From: an uncultured Oscillospiraceae bacterium
Lineage (GTDB): Bacteria > Bacillota > Clostridia > Oscillospirales > Ruminococcaceae
Reading direction: 5' to 3'
Assembly: GCA_934444765.1 (NCBI GenBank)
Contig: CAKSDC010000003.1
Location: 58,811 to 122,810, forward strand
DNA: 64,000 nucleotides
Shown here: positions 35,215-43,308 of the stretch, in pieces
Layout: each line of letters opens with the position of its first letter
Position numbering within the stretch: the stretch's first letter is position 1
Position numbers and translations under genes: made by a program
The notes under the pieces: model-generated
Database searches by the model: none
Seen by the model: the letters and a program-made list of their open reading frames with translations, nothing else
What the model was told of the DNA's origin: nothing

Positions 35215-36176
35215 TAAGAAAGTTCCTCCGATACTGCATCTACTAACTGTTTGATAGCGTCGTTACAAGATATATTTTCCAACTTGCAACCGCCAGCCTT
35301 TACGTGACCGCCACCGCCGAACTTAGCACATACTTTAGATACGTCCACATCACTAACCGAACGCAAAGATACTTTAAAGGTATCTTTTTCCATTTCCTTC
35401 ATAGTGATACCCACACATACGCCTTCTACTTGTGTAGATATAGCAGTAATACCTTCAAAGTCGTCTAACGATAGGTTTAAACGCTTAATCATATCTTGAG
35501 TGATACATACTACGGTACACTTGCCGTCAAGATAGTAGCTAATGTTAGACATAGCCTCTTTTTCGGCATTAAGTCGGCTTGGACTTTTAATATCAAATAG
35601 TACTCTGTTAATAGTTGCGTAGTCTATATTAGGGTACTGTTCCATAATTTCGCTAACTATTCTATGAGTTTCAGCGTTGCAGTTGCTGAACTTAAAGCAA
35701 CCCGTATCGGTAGCTATACCAGTATATAAGCACTTAGCGACTATTTCAGAAATTTTAATACCCATAGTCTTAAATAGAGTATATACCACCTCACAGTTAG
35801 CCGAAGAGTTAGGAGATACCAATAGATACTTAGAGTACTCTTTATTAGATATATGATGGTCTATACATAGGTAAACCTTATCGCCATAAGGTTCGTTTAA
35901 AGAACCTAATAGTTTAGTATCGGCAACGTCTGTAGAAACTATATACTTTGGAGTAAACTCTAAGTCCACATAGTCTTTAGTGATGTAGTCGTATTTGTGA
36001 TGAAAACTATCGCTACATAATACTTTAGCCTTTTTTCCCATACTGGTTAGAGTGTAGTATAACGCTAATCCTGAACCTATAGTATCACCGTCTGGGCTTT
36101 GATGTGTTAGTATATATACATAGTCTAAATCTTTTAATATTTCAGCGGTTTGCTGATAGTTTAGTTTGATGCTCAA
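35214..36176 (-). CDS. nrnA: DHH/DHHA1 phosphoesterase, oligoribonuclease/pAp phosphatase NrnA
   Basis: NrnA (320 residues) degrades nanoRNA and dephosphorylates pAp. Metal-binding motifs are present in order: THQSPDGDTIGSGLALYYTL (about 22-41), a VSTDVADT motif (about 85), DHH in LCIDHHISN (about 108), and a C-terminal DHHA1 domain ending in FGGGGHVKAGGCKL (about 285-298) that binds substrate. It lies between rbfA and truB, the usual order in Firmicutes lacking Orn. Confidence 0.93.
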   Translation of the reverse strand: MSIKLNYQQTAEILKDLDYVYILTHQSPDGDTIGSGLALYYTLTSMGKKAKVLCSDSFHHKYDYITKDYVDLEFTPKYIVSTDVADTKLLGSLNEPYGDKVYLCIDHHISNKEYSKYLLVSPNSSANCEVVYTLFKTMGIKISEIVAKCLYTGIATDTGCFKFSNCNAETHRIVSEIMEQYPNIDYATINRVLFDIKSPSRLNAEKEAMSNISYYLDGKCTVVCITQDMIKRLNLSLDDFEGITAISTQVEGVCVGITMKEMEKDTFKVSLRSVSDVDVSKVCAKFGGGGHVKAGGCKLENISCNDAIKQLVDAVSEELS

Positions 36177-36196
36177 ATATATCGCCTCCTGTAAGA

Positions 36197-36574
36197 TTAT
36201 ACTTCGGTATCGTCTTCTGTAGTTTCGTCTTCGCCTAAGTCGATATCCTTAATAATTTCGTTAATCTTAGTAGAGTACTCTATACTATCGTCTGCTATAA
36301 AGTGTAGGTCAGGACACTTTCTCATTTTCAAGCGAGCGAATAGTTCTCTTTTAATATATCCTGAAGCGGACTTTAGTCCCTCTACTGATTTTTTAGTACT
36401 TTCCATACCGTATAGACTGGAAACGTACACCTTACAATGAGATAAGTCTCTGGTAAGGTCGCATTTAACTATAGATAGCATACTGTCTATTCTTGGGTCT
36501 TTAAGTTCTCTAAAAATAGCAGTAAGTTCTCTGTTAATGTCTTCTTCAAGTCTTTGTGATTTAAAGTTTGGCAT
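36197..36574 (-). CDS. rbfA: 30S ribosome-binding factor A
   Basis: RbfA (125 residues) binds immature 30S subunits and helps 16S 5'-end maturation, especially in the cold. It has the typical start SQRLEEDINRELTAIFRELKDPRI (about 6-29), a KH-like fold with DLSHCKVYVSSLYG (about 48-61) and RMKKCPDLHF-like text (RLKMRKCPDLHFIAD). The acidic C-terminal tail (DLGEDETTEDDTEV) is dispensable in the family. It lies between infB and nrnA. Confidence 0.95.
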   Translation of the reverse strand: MPNFKSQRLEEDINRELTAIFRELKDPRIDSMLSIVKCDLTRDLSHCKVYVSSLYGMESTKKSVEGLKSASGYIKRELFARLKMRKCPDLHFIADDSIEYSTKINEIIKDIDLGEDETTEDDTEV

Positions 36575-36679
36575 ATTATACCTCCAAAAATATTAACTGT
36601 ACATATATTCTACGGGCAGATAATCTTAAAAAAATCCACCCGTTGAAGATAAGTATTATAGTAATACTAACGTTAAAAG

Positions 36680-39406
36680 TTAGTCTTCTCTATATTCTTC
36701 CATTATAAATGCTTCTAATATGTCGCCTTCCTTAATGTCGTTAAACTTAGTAAGACCTATACCACATTCATAACCAGAAGCTACTTCTTTAGCGTCGTCC
36801 TTAAAACGCTTTAGACTGTCTATCTTGTCTTCGGCTATTACTATACCGTCACGAACTACACGAATTTCGGAAGAACGAGTAATCTTGCCGTTTAGCACGT
36901 AAGAACCAGCTATTTGACCTACGTTAGAAATCTTGTATACTTGACGAACTTCAGCTCTACCAAGTTGAACCTCTCTAATCTTAGGAGCGAGCATACCCTT
37001 CATAGCAGTAGATACTTCGTCTATAGCGTCGTATATTACTCTGTATAGTCTAATATCCACGCCGTCACGTTCAGCACTTTCGGAAGCTACTGGGTCTGGT
37101 CTAACGTTAAAGCCAACTATTATAGCGTTAGATACTGACGCAAGCATAACGTCGCTTTCGCTTACAGCACCTACAGCCCCGTGAATAACCTTTACTCTAA
37201 CTTCGTCGTTAGATAGCTTTTCTAAAGACTGCTTTACGGCTTCTACAGAACCTTGAACGTCCGCCTTAACTATGATAGGAAGTTCTTTCATTTCGCCCTG
37301 TTCAATTTGAGAGAATAGATTATCAAGAGTAACCTTTTGATAGTTTTTAAACTGTTGTTGTTTAGCCTCATGTTTTCTTTGCTCTACTAACTCTCTTGCG
37401 AGCTTTTCGTCTTCTACGGCGTTAAAGGTATCACCAGCAGAAGGAACTTCGGCAAGACCAGTAATTTCAACAGGAACGGAAGGACCAGCAGAAGTAACCT
37501 GTTTGCCCTTATCGTTAGTCATAACTCTAACTCTACCTACAGAAGTACCTGCGATTATTACGTCGCCTTGATGTAAAGTACCATTCTGTACTAATATAGT
37601 AGCTACAGGACCTCTACCCTTATCTAACTTAGCCTCTATGATAGCACCCTTAGCAAGTCTGTTAGGATTAGCTTTAAGTTCTTTAACTTCGGCTACTAAT
37701 AGGATGTTTTCCAATAGGTCGTCAATACCTTCACCAGTCTTAGCGGATACTGGAACGCATATAGTATCACCGCCCCACTCTTCGCAAACTATACCTTGCT
37801 CGGTGAGTTCTTGTTTAACTCTATCAGCGTTAGCACCTTCAACGTCCATCTTATTTATAGCTACTATTAAGGTAACGCCTGCTGCCTTAGCGTGATTTAT
37901 AGACTCTATAGTCTGAGGCATAATACCGTCATCGCCTGCTACTACTAATACTGCTATATCGGTAATGTTAGCACCTCTTGCCCTCATAGAAGTAAAAGCC
38001 TCGTGTCCAGGGGTATCTAAGAATGTAATATCCTTACCCTGATAGTTTACTTGATAAGCACCTATATGTTGAGTGATACCACCAGCTTCGGAAGCCGTAA
38101 CGTGAGCGTGTCTAATTCTATCAAGGATAGAAGTCTTACCATGGTCTACGTGTCCCATAACTACTACTACTGGACAACGTTCTTCTACATTGTCGCTATC
38201 GTCATCGCTATCGTCGATAAGACGTTCTTCAATAGTAACTATTACTTCCTTTTCTACTTTAGCGTTAAATTCTTCAGCTATTAAGGAAGCAGTATCAAAG
38301 TCTACAGTTTCGTTGATACTTGCCATAATGCCTAAGCCCATAAGTTTTTTGATTACGTCGCTAACGGTAACCTTTAAACGAGAAGCGAGTTCACTAACTA
38401 CTATTTCATCAGGAATTAGTACTTTAAGTTGTTGTTTTCTTGCTCTTTCGAGTTCTAAACGACGAAGTTTTTCAGTTTCGGTTTCCTTCTTAGTGGAGTA
38501 CTTTTGTCTTTGCTTCTGTGCAGACTTTTGGGTAATCTTCTGTTTCTTAGAGTAGTTATCTTTTTGTCTGTTAGCAGGAGCTATCTGTTCGTAGCGTTCG
38601 TTGTACTTATCTAAGTCGATATAGCTACTACTACTACGAGTGTCCACAGTTCTAATAGTTTGGTTAGGAGCTACCATACTTGATGAGGAAATATTAACGT
38701 TAAGTTGAGTCTTTTCCCCTCTGTTGTGTGGTTTAGCTTGTGCTTTTGGCTTAGGTTGATACTGTGTTTTAGTAGTAGTATCGTTGGACTTAGCCTGTGG
38801 CTTTTGAGTTTTAAAATTAGCACTCTTGTTAGTAGTATTATTAGTAACGTTAGTCTTGTTAGCGTTTTGGTTTTGACTACTGTTACTATTAAATCTGTTG
38901 TTACCGTTGCTATTGTAGTTGTTAGTTCTGTTGTTATTGGTGTTGTTAGAACCATTCTTTGAATAGTTACCGTTGTTATTTCTATTATCGTTGCTATAAC
39001 TGTTTGAACCCTGTCTGTTATTAGACTTGTTACCGTTGCTGTTATAGTTTCGACTATTTCCTTGTCTGTCTGTTCTGTCCTGTCTGTTACTATTATTAGA
39101 CTTATTATAGTTAGAGCTATTAGTAGTACCTTGTTGTGAACTATTCTTTCTATCAAAAGGTTTATTATTAACGTCTTTATTAGTATTACTGCTACCGTTT
39201 TTAGAGTTAGCGTAGTTATCAAAAGATGATACTTGGTTTTTTTGAGTAAAGTGTTCTAATACCAAGTTTACTTCTCCTTCGGAAAGTTGAGACGATGGCT
39301 TTTTACGAGGTGCATTGCTATTATACTTAGCAATAACGTCTATAATTTTGCTCTTGTCTACGTTTAAATCTTTAGCAAGGTCTAATAGTTTAACCTTTTT
39401 CTGCAT
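36680..39406 (-). CDS. infB: Translation initiation factor IF-2
   Basis: IF-2 (908 residues) is the GTPase that places initiator tRNA on the ribosome. An N-terminal IF2_N helix ([21 protein letters not shown]) is followed by a very long Asn/Ser/Arg/Gln-rich disordered region (about 60-300). A second IF2_N domain (about 330-385) leads to the G domain: Walker [16 protein letters not shown] near 412, DTPGHEAF near 460, NKMD near 515. Domains II-IV complete the protein with [14 protein letters not shown] and the fMet-tRNA-binding end. The low-complexity linker is unusually rich in Asn. Confidence 0.96.
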   Translation of the reverse strand: MQKKVKLLDLAKDLNVDKSKIIDVIAKYNSNAPRKKPSSQLSEGEVNLVLEHFTQKNQVSSFDNYANSKNGSSNTNKDVNNKPFDRKNSSQQGTTNSSNYNKSNNSNRQDRTDRQGNSRNYNSNGNKSNNRQGSNSYSNDNRNNNGNYSKNGSNNTNNNRTNNYNSNGNNRFNSNSSQNQNANKTNVTNNTTNKSANFKTQKPQAKSNDTTTKTQYQPKPKAQAKPHNRGEKTQLNVNISSSSMVAPNQTIRTVDTRSSSSYIDLDKYNERYEQIAPANRQKDNYSKKQKITQKSAQKQRQKYSTKKETETEKLRRLELERARKQQLKVLIPDEIVVSELASRLKVTVSDVIKKLMGLGIMASINETVDFDTASLIAEEFNAKVEKEVIVTIEERLIDDSDDDSDNVEERCPVVVVMGHVDHGKTSILDRIRHAHVTASEAGGITQHIGAYQVNYQGKDITFLDTPGHEAFTSMRARGANITDIAVLVVAGDDGIMPQTIESINHAKAAGVTLIVAINKMDVEGANADRVKQELTEQGIVCEEWGGDTICVPVSAKTGEGIDDLLENILLVAEVKELKANPNRLAKGAIIEAKLDKGRGPVATILVQNGTLHQGDVIIAGTSVGRVRVMTNDKGKQVTSAGPSVPVEITGLAEVPSAGDTFNAVEDEKLARELVEQRKHEAKQQQFKNYQKVTLDNLFSQIEQGEMKELPIIVKADVQGSVEAVKQSLEKLSNDEVRVKVIHGAVGAVSESDVMLASVSNAIIVGFNVRPDPVASESAERDGVDIRLYRVIYDAIDEVSTAMKGMLAPKIREVQLGRAEVRQVYKISNVGQIAGSYVLNGKITRSSEIRVVRDGIVIAEDKIDSLKRFKDDAKEVASGYECGIGLTKFNDIKEGDILEAFIMEEYRED

Positions 39407-39506
39407 AAATAGAAACCCCCTTAAATAGTGGCGTAGTATAGCCAGTCTGTATGCGTAACAGTGTACGCATAAAGACCAACTAATACAATATTACTGTTAC
39501 TTATTA

Positions 39507-39815
39507 TTAGACCAACTTTTTAAAAGCCTTAGCAAAGCCGTCATCACATATAGCGATAACGCCTACGTTAAGACCTATATATTGGTCTACGTCGGATATA
39601 GTCAAAGGAATGCTTAGGAAATCTACCCCTTGTACGTTTTGACTATCCACTCTATACTTTAACTCTTTAATAGTCTTTTCCGAGGTGTTAGAAGCTACCA
39701 ATATACACTTAGACTTATGCTTAACTATAGCTTCTAAGGTAACGTCAAAGCCACCTACTAACCTACCTGCCCTTCGGCACATGGTAAGCAGATTAACTAT
39801 CTTTTGAAAGTTCAT
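39507..39815 (-). CDS. ylxQ: L7Ae-family ribosomal-type RNA-binding protein YlxQ
   Basis: A 102-residue L7Ae/L30e-fold protein. Family text includes LTMCRRAGRLVGGFDVTLEAI (about 10-30), CILVASNTSEKTIKEL (about 37-52) and IAICDDGFAKAF near the end. These proteins bind kink-turn RNA; YlxQ itself has no firm role. The reading frame overlaps the end of rnpM by 23 bases, and it lies upstream of infB as in other Firmicutes. Confidence 0.92.
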   Translation of the reverse strand: MNFQKIVNLLTMCRRAGRLVGGFDVTLEAIVKHKSKCILVASNTSEKTIKELKYRVDSQNVQGVDFLSIPLTISDVDQYIGLNVGVIAICDDGFAKAFKKLV

Positions 39816-40065
39816 CTCTCATCACCTCATAGACTTCTTCAGGTATTCTGCAAGAGAATACTCTTTCTATCTTTCTGCTCTTTTGAGCAACGTTTAGACA
39901 CTCTACTTTAGGGCATATGTAAGCCCCTCTGCCAGACTTTTTTCCGGTTTTGTCCAAAGAAATTTCACCTTCAGGCGACTTAACTATTCTAATAAGTTCA
40001 CGCTTAGGTAAGTTTTGACCGCAACCGCAACACATTCTAATAGGTACTTTTTTATGTTTCATCAT
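39793..40065 (-). CDS. rnpM: YlxR family RNA-binding protein RnpM
   Basis: A 90-residue member of the YlxR family (DUF448), recently named RnpM as a modulator of RNase P. The zinc/RNA-binding motif MCCGCGQNLPKRELIRIV (about 12-29), GRGAYICPKVECLNVA (about 46-61) and AFSCRIP-like FSCRIPEEVY are diagnostic. It sits between nusA and ylxQ and ends inside the start of ylxQ. The first two Met codons are adjacent; either could be used. Confidence 0.93.
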   Translation of the reverse strand: MMKHKKVPIRMCCGCGQNLPKRELIRIVKSPEGEISLDKTGKKSGRGAYICPKVECLNVAQKSRKIERVFSCRIPEEVYEVMRDELSKDS

Positions 40066-40070
40066 AAAAC

Positions 40071-41864
40071 TTAGTCTTCCTTTTTAGCGTTCTTTTTTTC
40101 TGCCTTGATGTCTATCTTGCACTTAGTTAGATTAGCCGCTAACTTAGCGTTTTGACCGCCATTACCTATAGCTAAAGATATTTGGTCTTCTGGAACGGTA
40201 ACACGGCATACTGTAATTTCCTTAGGTGCATGAGTCTTATTGTCTATAATAGTTTCGGTATCCATAGTAACGTTAAGAACCTTAGCAGGTGATAGAGCGT
40301 TAGCTACAAACTTTTCTATATCTGGGCTATACTCTACTATATCCACGTTTTCTACGTTATCGAACATATGGCTATCACGTACGTTGTGATATCTGTAGTT
40401 CATGCACTTAGAACCGCCTAATTCAGCACGAACGGCGTTAATTCTGGAATTACCTTCACCTATGCAAGCACCTATAGGGTCTACGTTAGGGTCGTTAGAA
40501 CATACTGCTATTTTAGTTCTTGAACCAGCTTCACGAGCTATAGACTTAATCTCTACTATACCCTCTTGAATTTCAGGAACTTCTAATTCAAATAGCTTTC
40601 TAATAAAGTCCCAATGTGTACGGGATATCTTAACATAAGGATTAGTCTTTAACTTATTACCTATTTCTAATACGTATACTTTAACGGATTGACCAACTTC
40701 AAATACTTCATTAGGAATCTGTTCGTTCTTGTATAGTACTATTTCGCTACCGTTGTAAGATAGTATTACGTTGTAGTCGCTACCGCTACCCTTACCGTCC
40801 CTGCGTTGAGACTGTTCTACTCTAACTACTGTAGTAGTGATGCAACAGTGTTCTAAGTGTTCAAAGGTATTAATAAGTCTGCTTCTAAGGATATCCTTAA
40901 TTTCGCCTCTAATAGACTGTTTAGCCTGATTTACTGCGGTTCTACCAAGTTTAGAAACGTTTATCTTTACTGGGAAGAATACAGGGTTTTCATCAGTACC
41001 ACAAGATACAGGAATAGCATATCTATTTCTTGAGAAGTTAATCTTGTTAGCTTCGTTCACGTCTATTACGGTAAAGTCCCAAGGCTTTTCGCCGTTAAGA
41101 TTTACTACTTCCTTTTCTAAGTATACGTTAAAAGTTCTTGCTTCCTTATCGATTTGAATTTTAACGTGTTTTCTCATGTATTCTTCGTAAGCGTCCTTGT
41201 TTTCAAAGTATACGGTTTTGTTGTTGAAGTCGTGTTCGTAGTACTTTTTAACGGTTTTAAAGATAGCGTCTTTAACCTTATCGATAATAACTTCGTCTGG
41301 GATATCTACTTCTTGTTGAAGGATTTCCATAGCATCGAATAGTTCTCTTAGTATTTTGTTATCCATCTTAACACCAGGTTCTTCGTCTATGCTATAGGTA
41401 GTAAATCTTACAGAAGAACGTGAGTTTTTAAGAGTGTTAATGCCGTTATTAACCATCTTATTTAAAGATTGACGAATTAAAGCTATAGTTTGGTCTTGTA
41501 CTAACGATAGGTCAAACTCTACTGGACAGTATACAGGATTATCGTCATCACCACATTGAATAGTAGGTTCTATTCTTCTTGCCTGATTAATATCTATAAC
41601 AGTAAAGTCCCAAGGTTCGTCACCGCCAAGGTCAAGAACTTCTTTTTCGATATAAGCCGTAATAGTCTTAACGTCACGGTCGATAGTTACATTAGTATGT
41701 AGGTCTAAATAAGCCTCATATTCGTCTTTGTGTTTAGCGTACATAGTAGCGTCTTCTGCTGTAGTTTCAAAGTATTCTTTAATAGCTTTAATAACGTTTT
41801 TAGTTATCACTTCATCAGAGACTTTAATAGGGAGTAGTTTTACCCCTTGATATAGATTGTTCAT
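40071..41864 (-). CDS. nusA: Transcription factor NusA with duplicated N-terminal domain
   Basis: NusA binds RNA polymerase and nascent RNA to control pausing, termination and antitermination. At 597 residues it is far longer than the 350-400 usual in Firmicutes. A canonical NusA could start at Met 167 (MDNKILRELFDAMEILQQE). Before it lies a second copy of the RNA polymerase-binding NTD (about 15-135): IEKEVLDLGGDEPWDFTVID matches LEKEVVNLNGEKPWDFTVID at 249-268, and CG-D-NPV-(Y/F)-(C/F)-PV occurs in both. S1 (about 360-420), KH1 and KH2 (DQISLAIGNGGQNAKLAANL) follow. KH1 contains an unusual insertion after ELGGSK. ATG 41864 has no clear Shine-Dalgarno site; coupling to rimP, 60 bases upstream, or an internal start at Met 167 are alternatives. 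Confidence 0.95.
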   Translation of the reverse strand: MNNLYQGVKLLPIKVSDEVITKNVIKAIKEYFETTAEDATMYAKHKDEYEAYLDLHTNVTIDRDVKTITAYIEKEVLDLGGDEPWDFTVIDINQARRIEPTIQCGDDDNPVYCPVEFDLSLVQDQTIALIRQSLNKMVNNGINTLKNSRSSVRFTTYSIDEEPGVKMDNKILRELFDAMEILQQEVDIPDEVIIDKVKDAIFKTVKKYYEHDFNNKTVYFENKDAYEEYMRKHVKIQIDKEARTFNVYLEKEVVNLNGEKPWDFTVIDVNEANKINFSRNRYAIPVSCGTDENPVFFPVKINVSKLGRTAVNQAKQSIRGEIKDILRSRLINTFEHLEHCCITTTVVRVEQSQRRDGKGSGSDYNVILSYNGSEIVLYKNEQIPNEVFEVGQSVKVYVLEIGNKLKTNPYVKISRTHWDFIRKLFELEVPEIQEGIVEIKSIAREAGSRTKIAVCSNDPNVDPIGACIGEGNSRINAVRAELGGSKCMNYRYHNVRDSHMFDNVENVDIVEYSPDIEKFVANALSPAKVLNVTMDTETIIDNKTHAPKEITVCRVTVPEDQISLAIGNGGQNAKLAANLTKCKIDIKAEKKNAKKED

Positions 41865-41924
41865 AGTTTTTAATACTACCTAATAATATAGTAATTTTTT
41901 GGTAGTTACTCCTTTCATAAGTAA

Positions 41925-42410
41925 TTATATAAAATAGTCCTCATGGACGTTTACTTTAGAGACTTCCTGTAGAGGTATAACGGCATCGCAAGTATCATCT
42001 TGTGGTACTACCGTCATAGTATCTTTAGAATACTCTTTTAAAGTGCCAGTAAGAACCTTGCCGAACTTACTATTAGGGCGAATATAGGTTATATCTATTA
42101 GTTCGCCAAGATAGTTAGCAAAGTGTTCGTATCTTATAAGTTCCCTGCCCAAGCCAGCCGAACCGACTTCAAAGATATAGTGTTGTTTAATAGGGTCTAC
42201 TTCGTCTATAAGGTCGTTTAAAGGTCTGCTAAGGTTTTCGCAGTCGTCGATGTTTACGCCGTCTTCCTTGTCGATAAACACTCTTAGATACCATTCAGCA
42301 CCCTCTTTTTCAAACCTAACGTCCCAAATAGTAAGACCTAACTCTTCAGCAATAGGAAAAGCTAAATCGTATATTAACTTTTCGGTGTTGCCATACTTTT
42401 TTATCTTCAT
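41925..42410 (-). CDS. rimP: Ribosome maturation factor RimP
   Basis: RimP (161 residues) assists 30S assembly. The start ATG 42410 follows GGAGGAAC; the longer frame upstream runs through the promoter and leader palindrome and is not coding. Motifs are LTIWDVRFEKEGAEWYLRVFIDKE (about 23-46), GVNIDDCENLSRPL (about 47-60), YIFEVGSAGLGREL (about 75-88, against the usual EVSSPGLDR) and the C-terminal SH3-like domain. It is the first gene of the nusA-infB operon. Confidence 0.95.
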   Translation of the reverse strand: MKIKKYGNTEKLIYDLAFPIAEELGLTIWDVRFEKEGAEWYLRVFIDKEDGVNIDDCENLSRPLNDLIDEVDPIKQHYIFEVGSAGLGRELIRYEHFANYLGELIDITYIRPNSKFGKVLTGTLKEYSKDTMTVVPQDDTCDAVIPLQEVSKVNVHEDYFI

Positions 42411-42434
42411 TAAAAGTTCCTCCATATACAAATG

Positions 42435-42458
42435 AAAGACAGGTTTAAACCTGTCTTT
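42435..42458 (-). promoter_or_regulatory. Perfect 24-base palindrome in the rimP leader
   Basis: AAAGACAGGTTT pairs with AAACCTGTCTTT without a mismatch, between the promoter and the rimP ribosome binding site. No T-run follows on the minus strand. It could be an operator for a dimeric regulator or an mRNA hairpin that tunes the operon. Confidence 0.55.
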
Positions 42459-42486
42459 GCTGAAACTATAACTAAAATGCAATATA

Positions 42487-42515
42487 ATTATAGCATAGGT
42501 TTTAAAAAATATCAA
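42487..42515 (-). promoter_or_regulatory. Sigma-A promoter of the rimP-nusA-infB operon
   Basis: On the minus strand, TTGATA (42515-42510), a 17-base spacer and TATAAT (42492-42487). The leader to the rimP start is about 70 bases. Confidence 0.8.
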
Positions 42516-42611
42516 GGGGTTTAGCGTATTAGATACTAATTTTTTTTAAATTTTTCTATAATAAGCCACCTAATAATAATTATTATAGATATCATACCTA
42601 TAATGCACCAC

Positions 42612-42863
42612 TCATATTAAAATAAATACTATAGTAGCTATAAGTATTATAGCCAAAGTTATTATATACACCGTCGTGATACTACTTTTTTTTTCGATAC
42701 TCTTACTATTGGTAATAGACTTTAAACACTTATTAACTTCATAAGATAGTTCGCCATTAGAACGGACTTCTATATTAGGTTTAATGTACAGTACCACCTT
42801 ATCAAAGTATTCACTGTTAGGGTTATTAATTTCTATAATCTTTTTGTTTACGCCTTTAATCAT
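42612..42863 (-). CDS. Small tail-anchored membrane protein
   Basis: An 83-residue protein with a mixed charged N-terminal domain (about 1-60) and a single hydrophobic C-terminal helix (TTVYIITLAIILIATIVFILI, about 62-82), so it would be tail-anchored with the domain in the cytoplasm. TAGGAGGAG lies before ATG 42863, a strong sign that it is translated. I do not recognise a family. It stands alone between the rimP operon and the cellobiose phosphorylase gene. Confidence 0.65.
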   Translation of the reverse strand: MIKGVNKKIIEINNPNSEYFDKVVLYIKPNIEVRSNGELSYEVNKCLKSITNSKSIEKKSSITTVYIITLAIILIATIVFILI

Positions 42864-43199
42864 GCCGTTTTGCTCCTCCTAAGCCCATATTCAACTACTA
42901 TAATATATATGCACGCTACCTATATTATAGCCAATATTTAGAAAAATATTCTCCTACTTAGTAGAATTAGGCTTTTCCACAAAGTTTTCAACATATTGGT
43001 GTTGAAAACTTTAAAACTTTTAGATTGAACCTTCTTAAACACACATAACTGTGAGTTATATATTAAAGCTAAACTATTAACCATATGTTGAAACTATGTT
43101 GAAAACTACTATTTTGCATAGCAAATATACGCTACTTCGACAGTTATTAGGATTTTTCAATAACCAAAAATATCCAATAAAAGTAATTTTAATATTCTG
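42864..43199. other. Intergenic stretch with inverted and direct repeats
   Basis: No gene is visible. A 13-base perfect inverted repeat lies at 42981-42993/43000-43012 (AAAGTTTTCAACA with TGTTGAAAACTTT). Its right arm recurs as TGTTGAAAC at 43086-43094 and TGTTGAAAAC at 43097-43106. Confidence 0.6.
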
Positions 43200-43229
43200 T
43201 TGACAAACACATATTACATATGGTATCAT
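43200..43229 (+). promoter_or_regulatory. Sigma-A promoter of the cellobiose phosphorylase gene
   Basis: TTGACA (43200-43205), an 18-base spacer and TATCAT (43224-43229). Transcription would start near 43236. Confidence 0.7.
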
Positions 43230-43261
43230 GATAGTATACTGAATATGGCTAAAGTTTTGAA

Positions 43262-43277
43262 ATGTATACGTTTACAT
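43262..43277 (+). promoter_or_regulatory. LacI/CcpA-type operator candidate
   Basis: ATGTATACGTTTACAT is palindromic except for one base pair of positions and has the central CG of LacI-family operators. It lies about 25-40 bases downstream of the predicted transcription start, a position suited to repression by blocking polymerase. The LacI-type regulator at 49810-50820 is a candidate ligand. Confidence 0.55.
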
Positions 43278-43308
43278 TTAATATATATTGCAAAGGAGAA
43301 CTTTTTTT

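Noticed and set aside
38671..39222. A 183-codon Thr/Ile/Leu-rich minus-strand frame
   Set aside because: It is a shifted reading of the Asn-rich linker of infB and has no start signal of its own.
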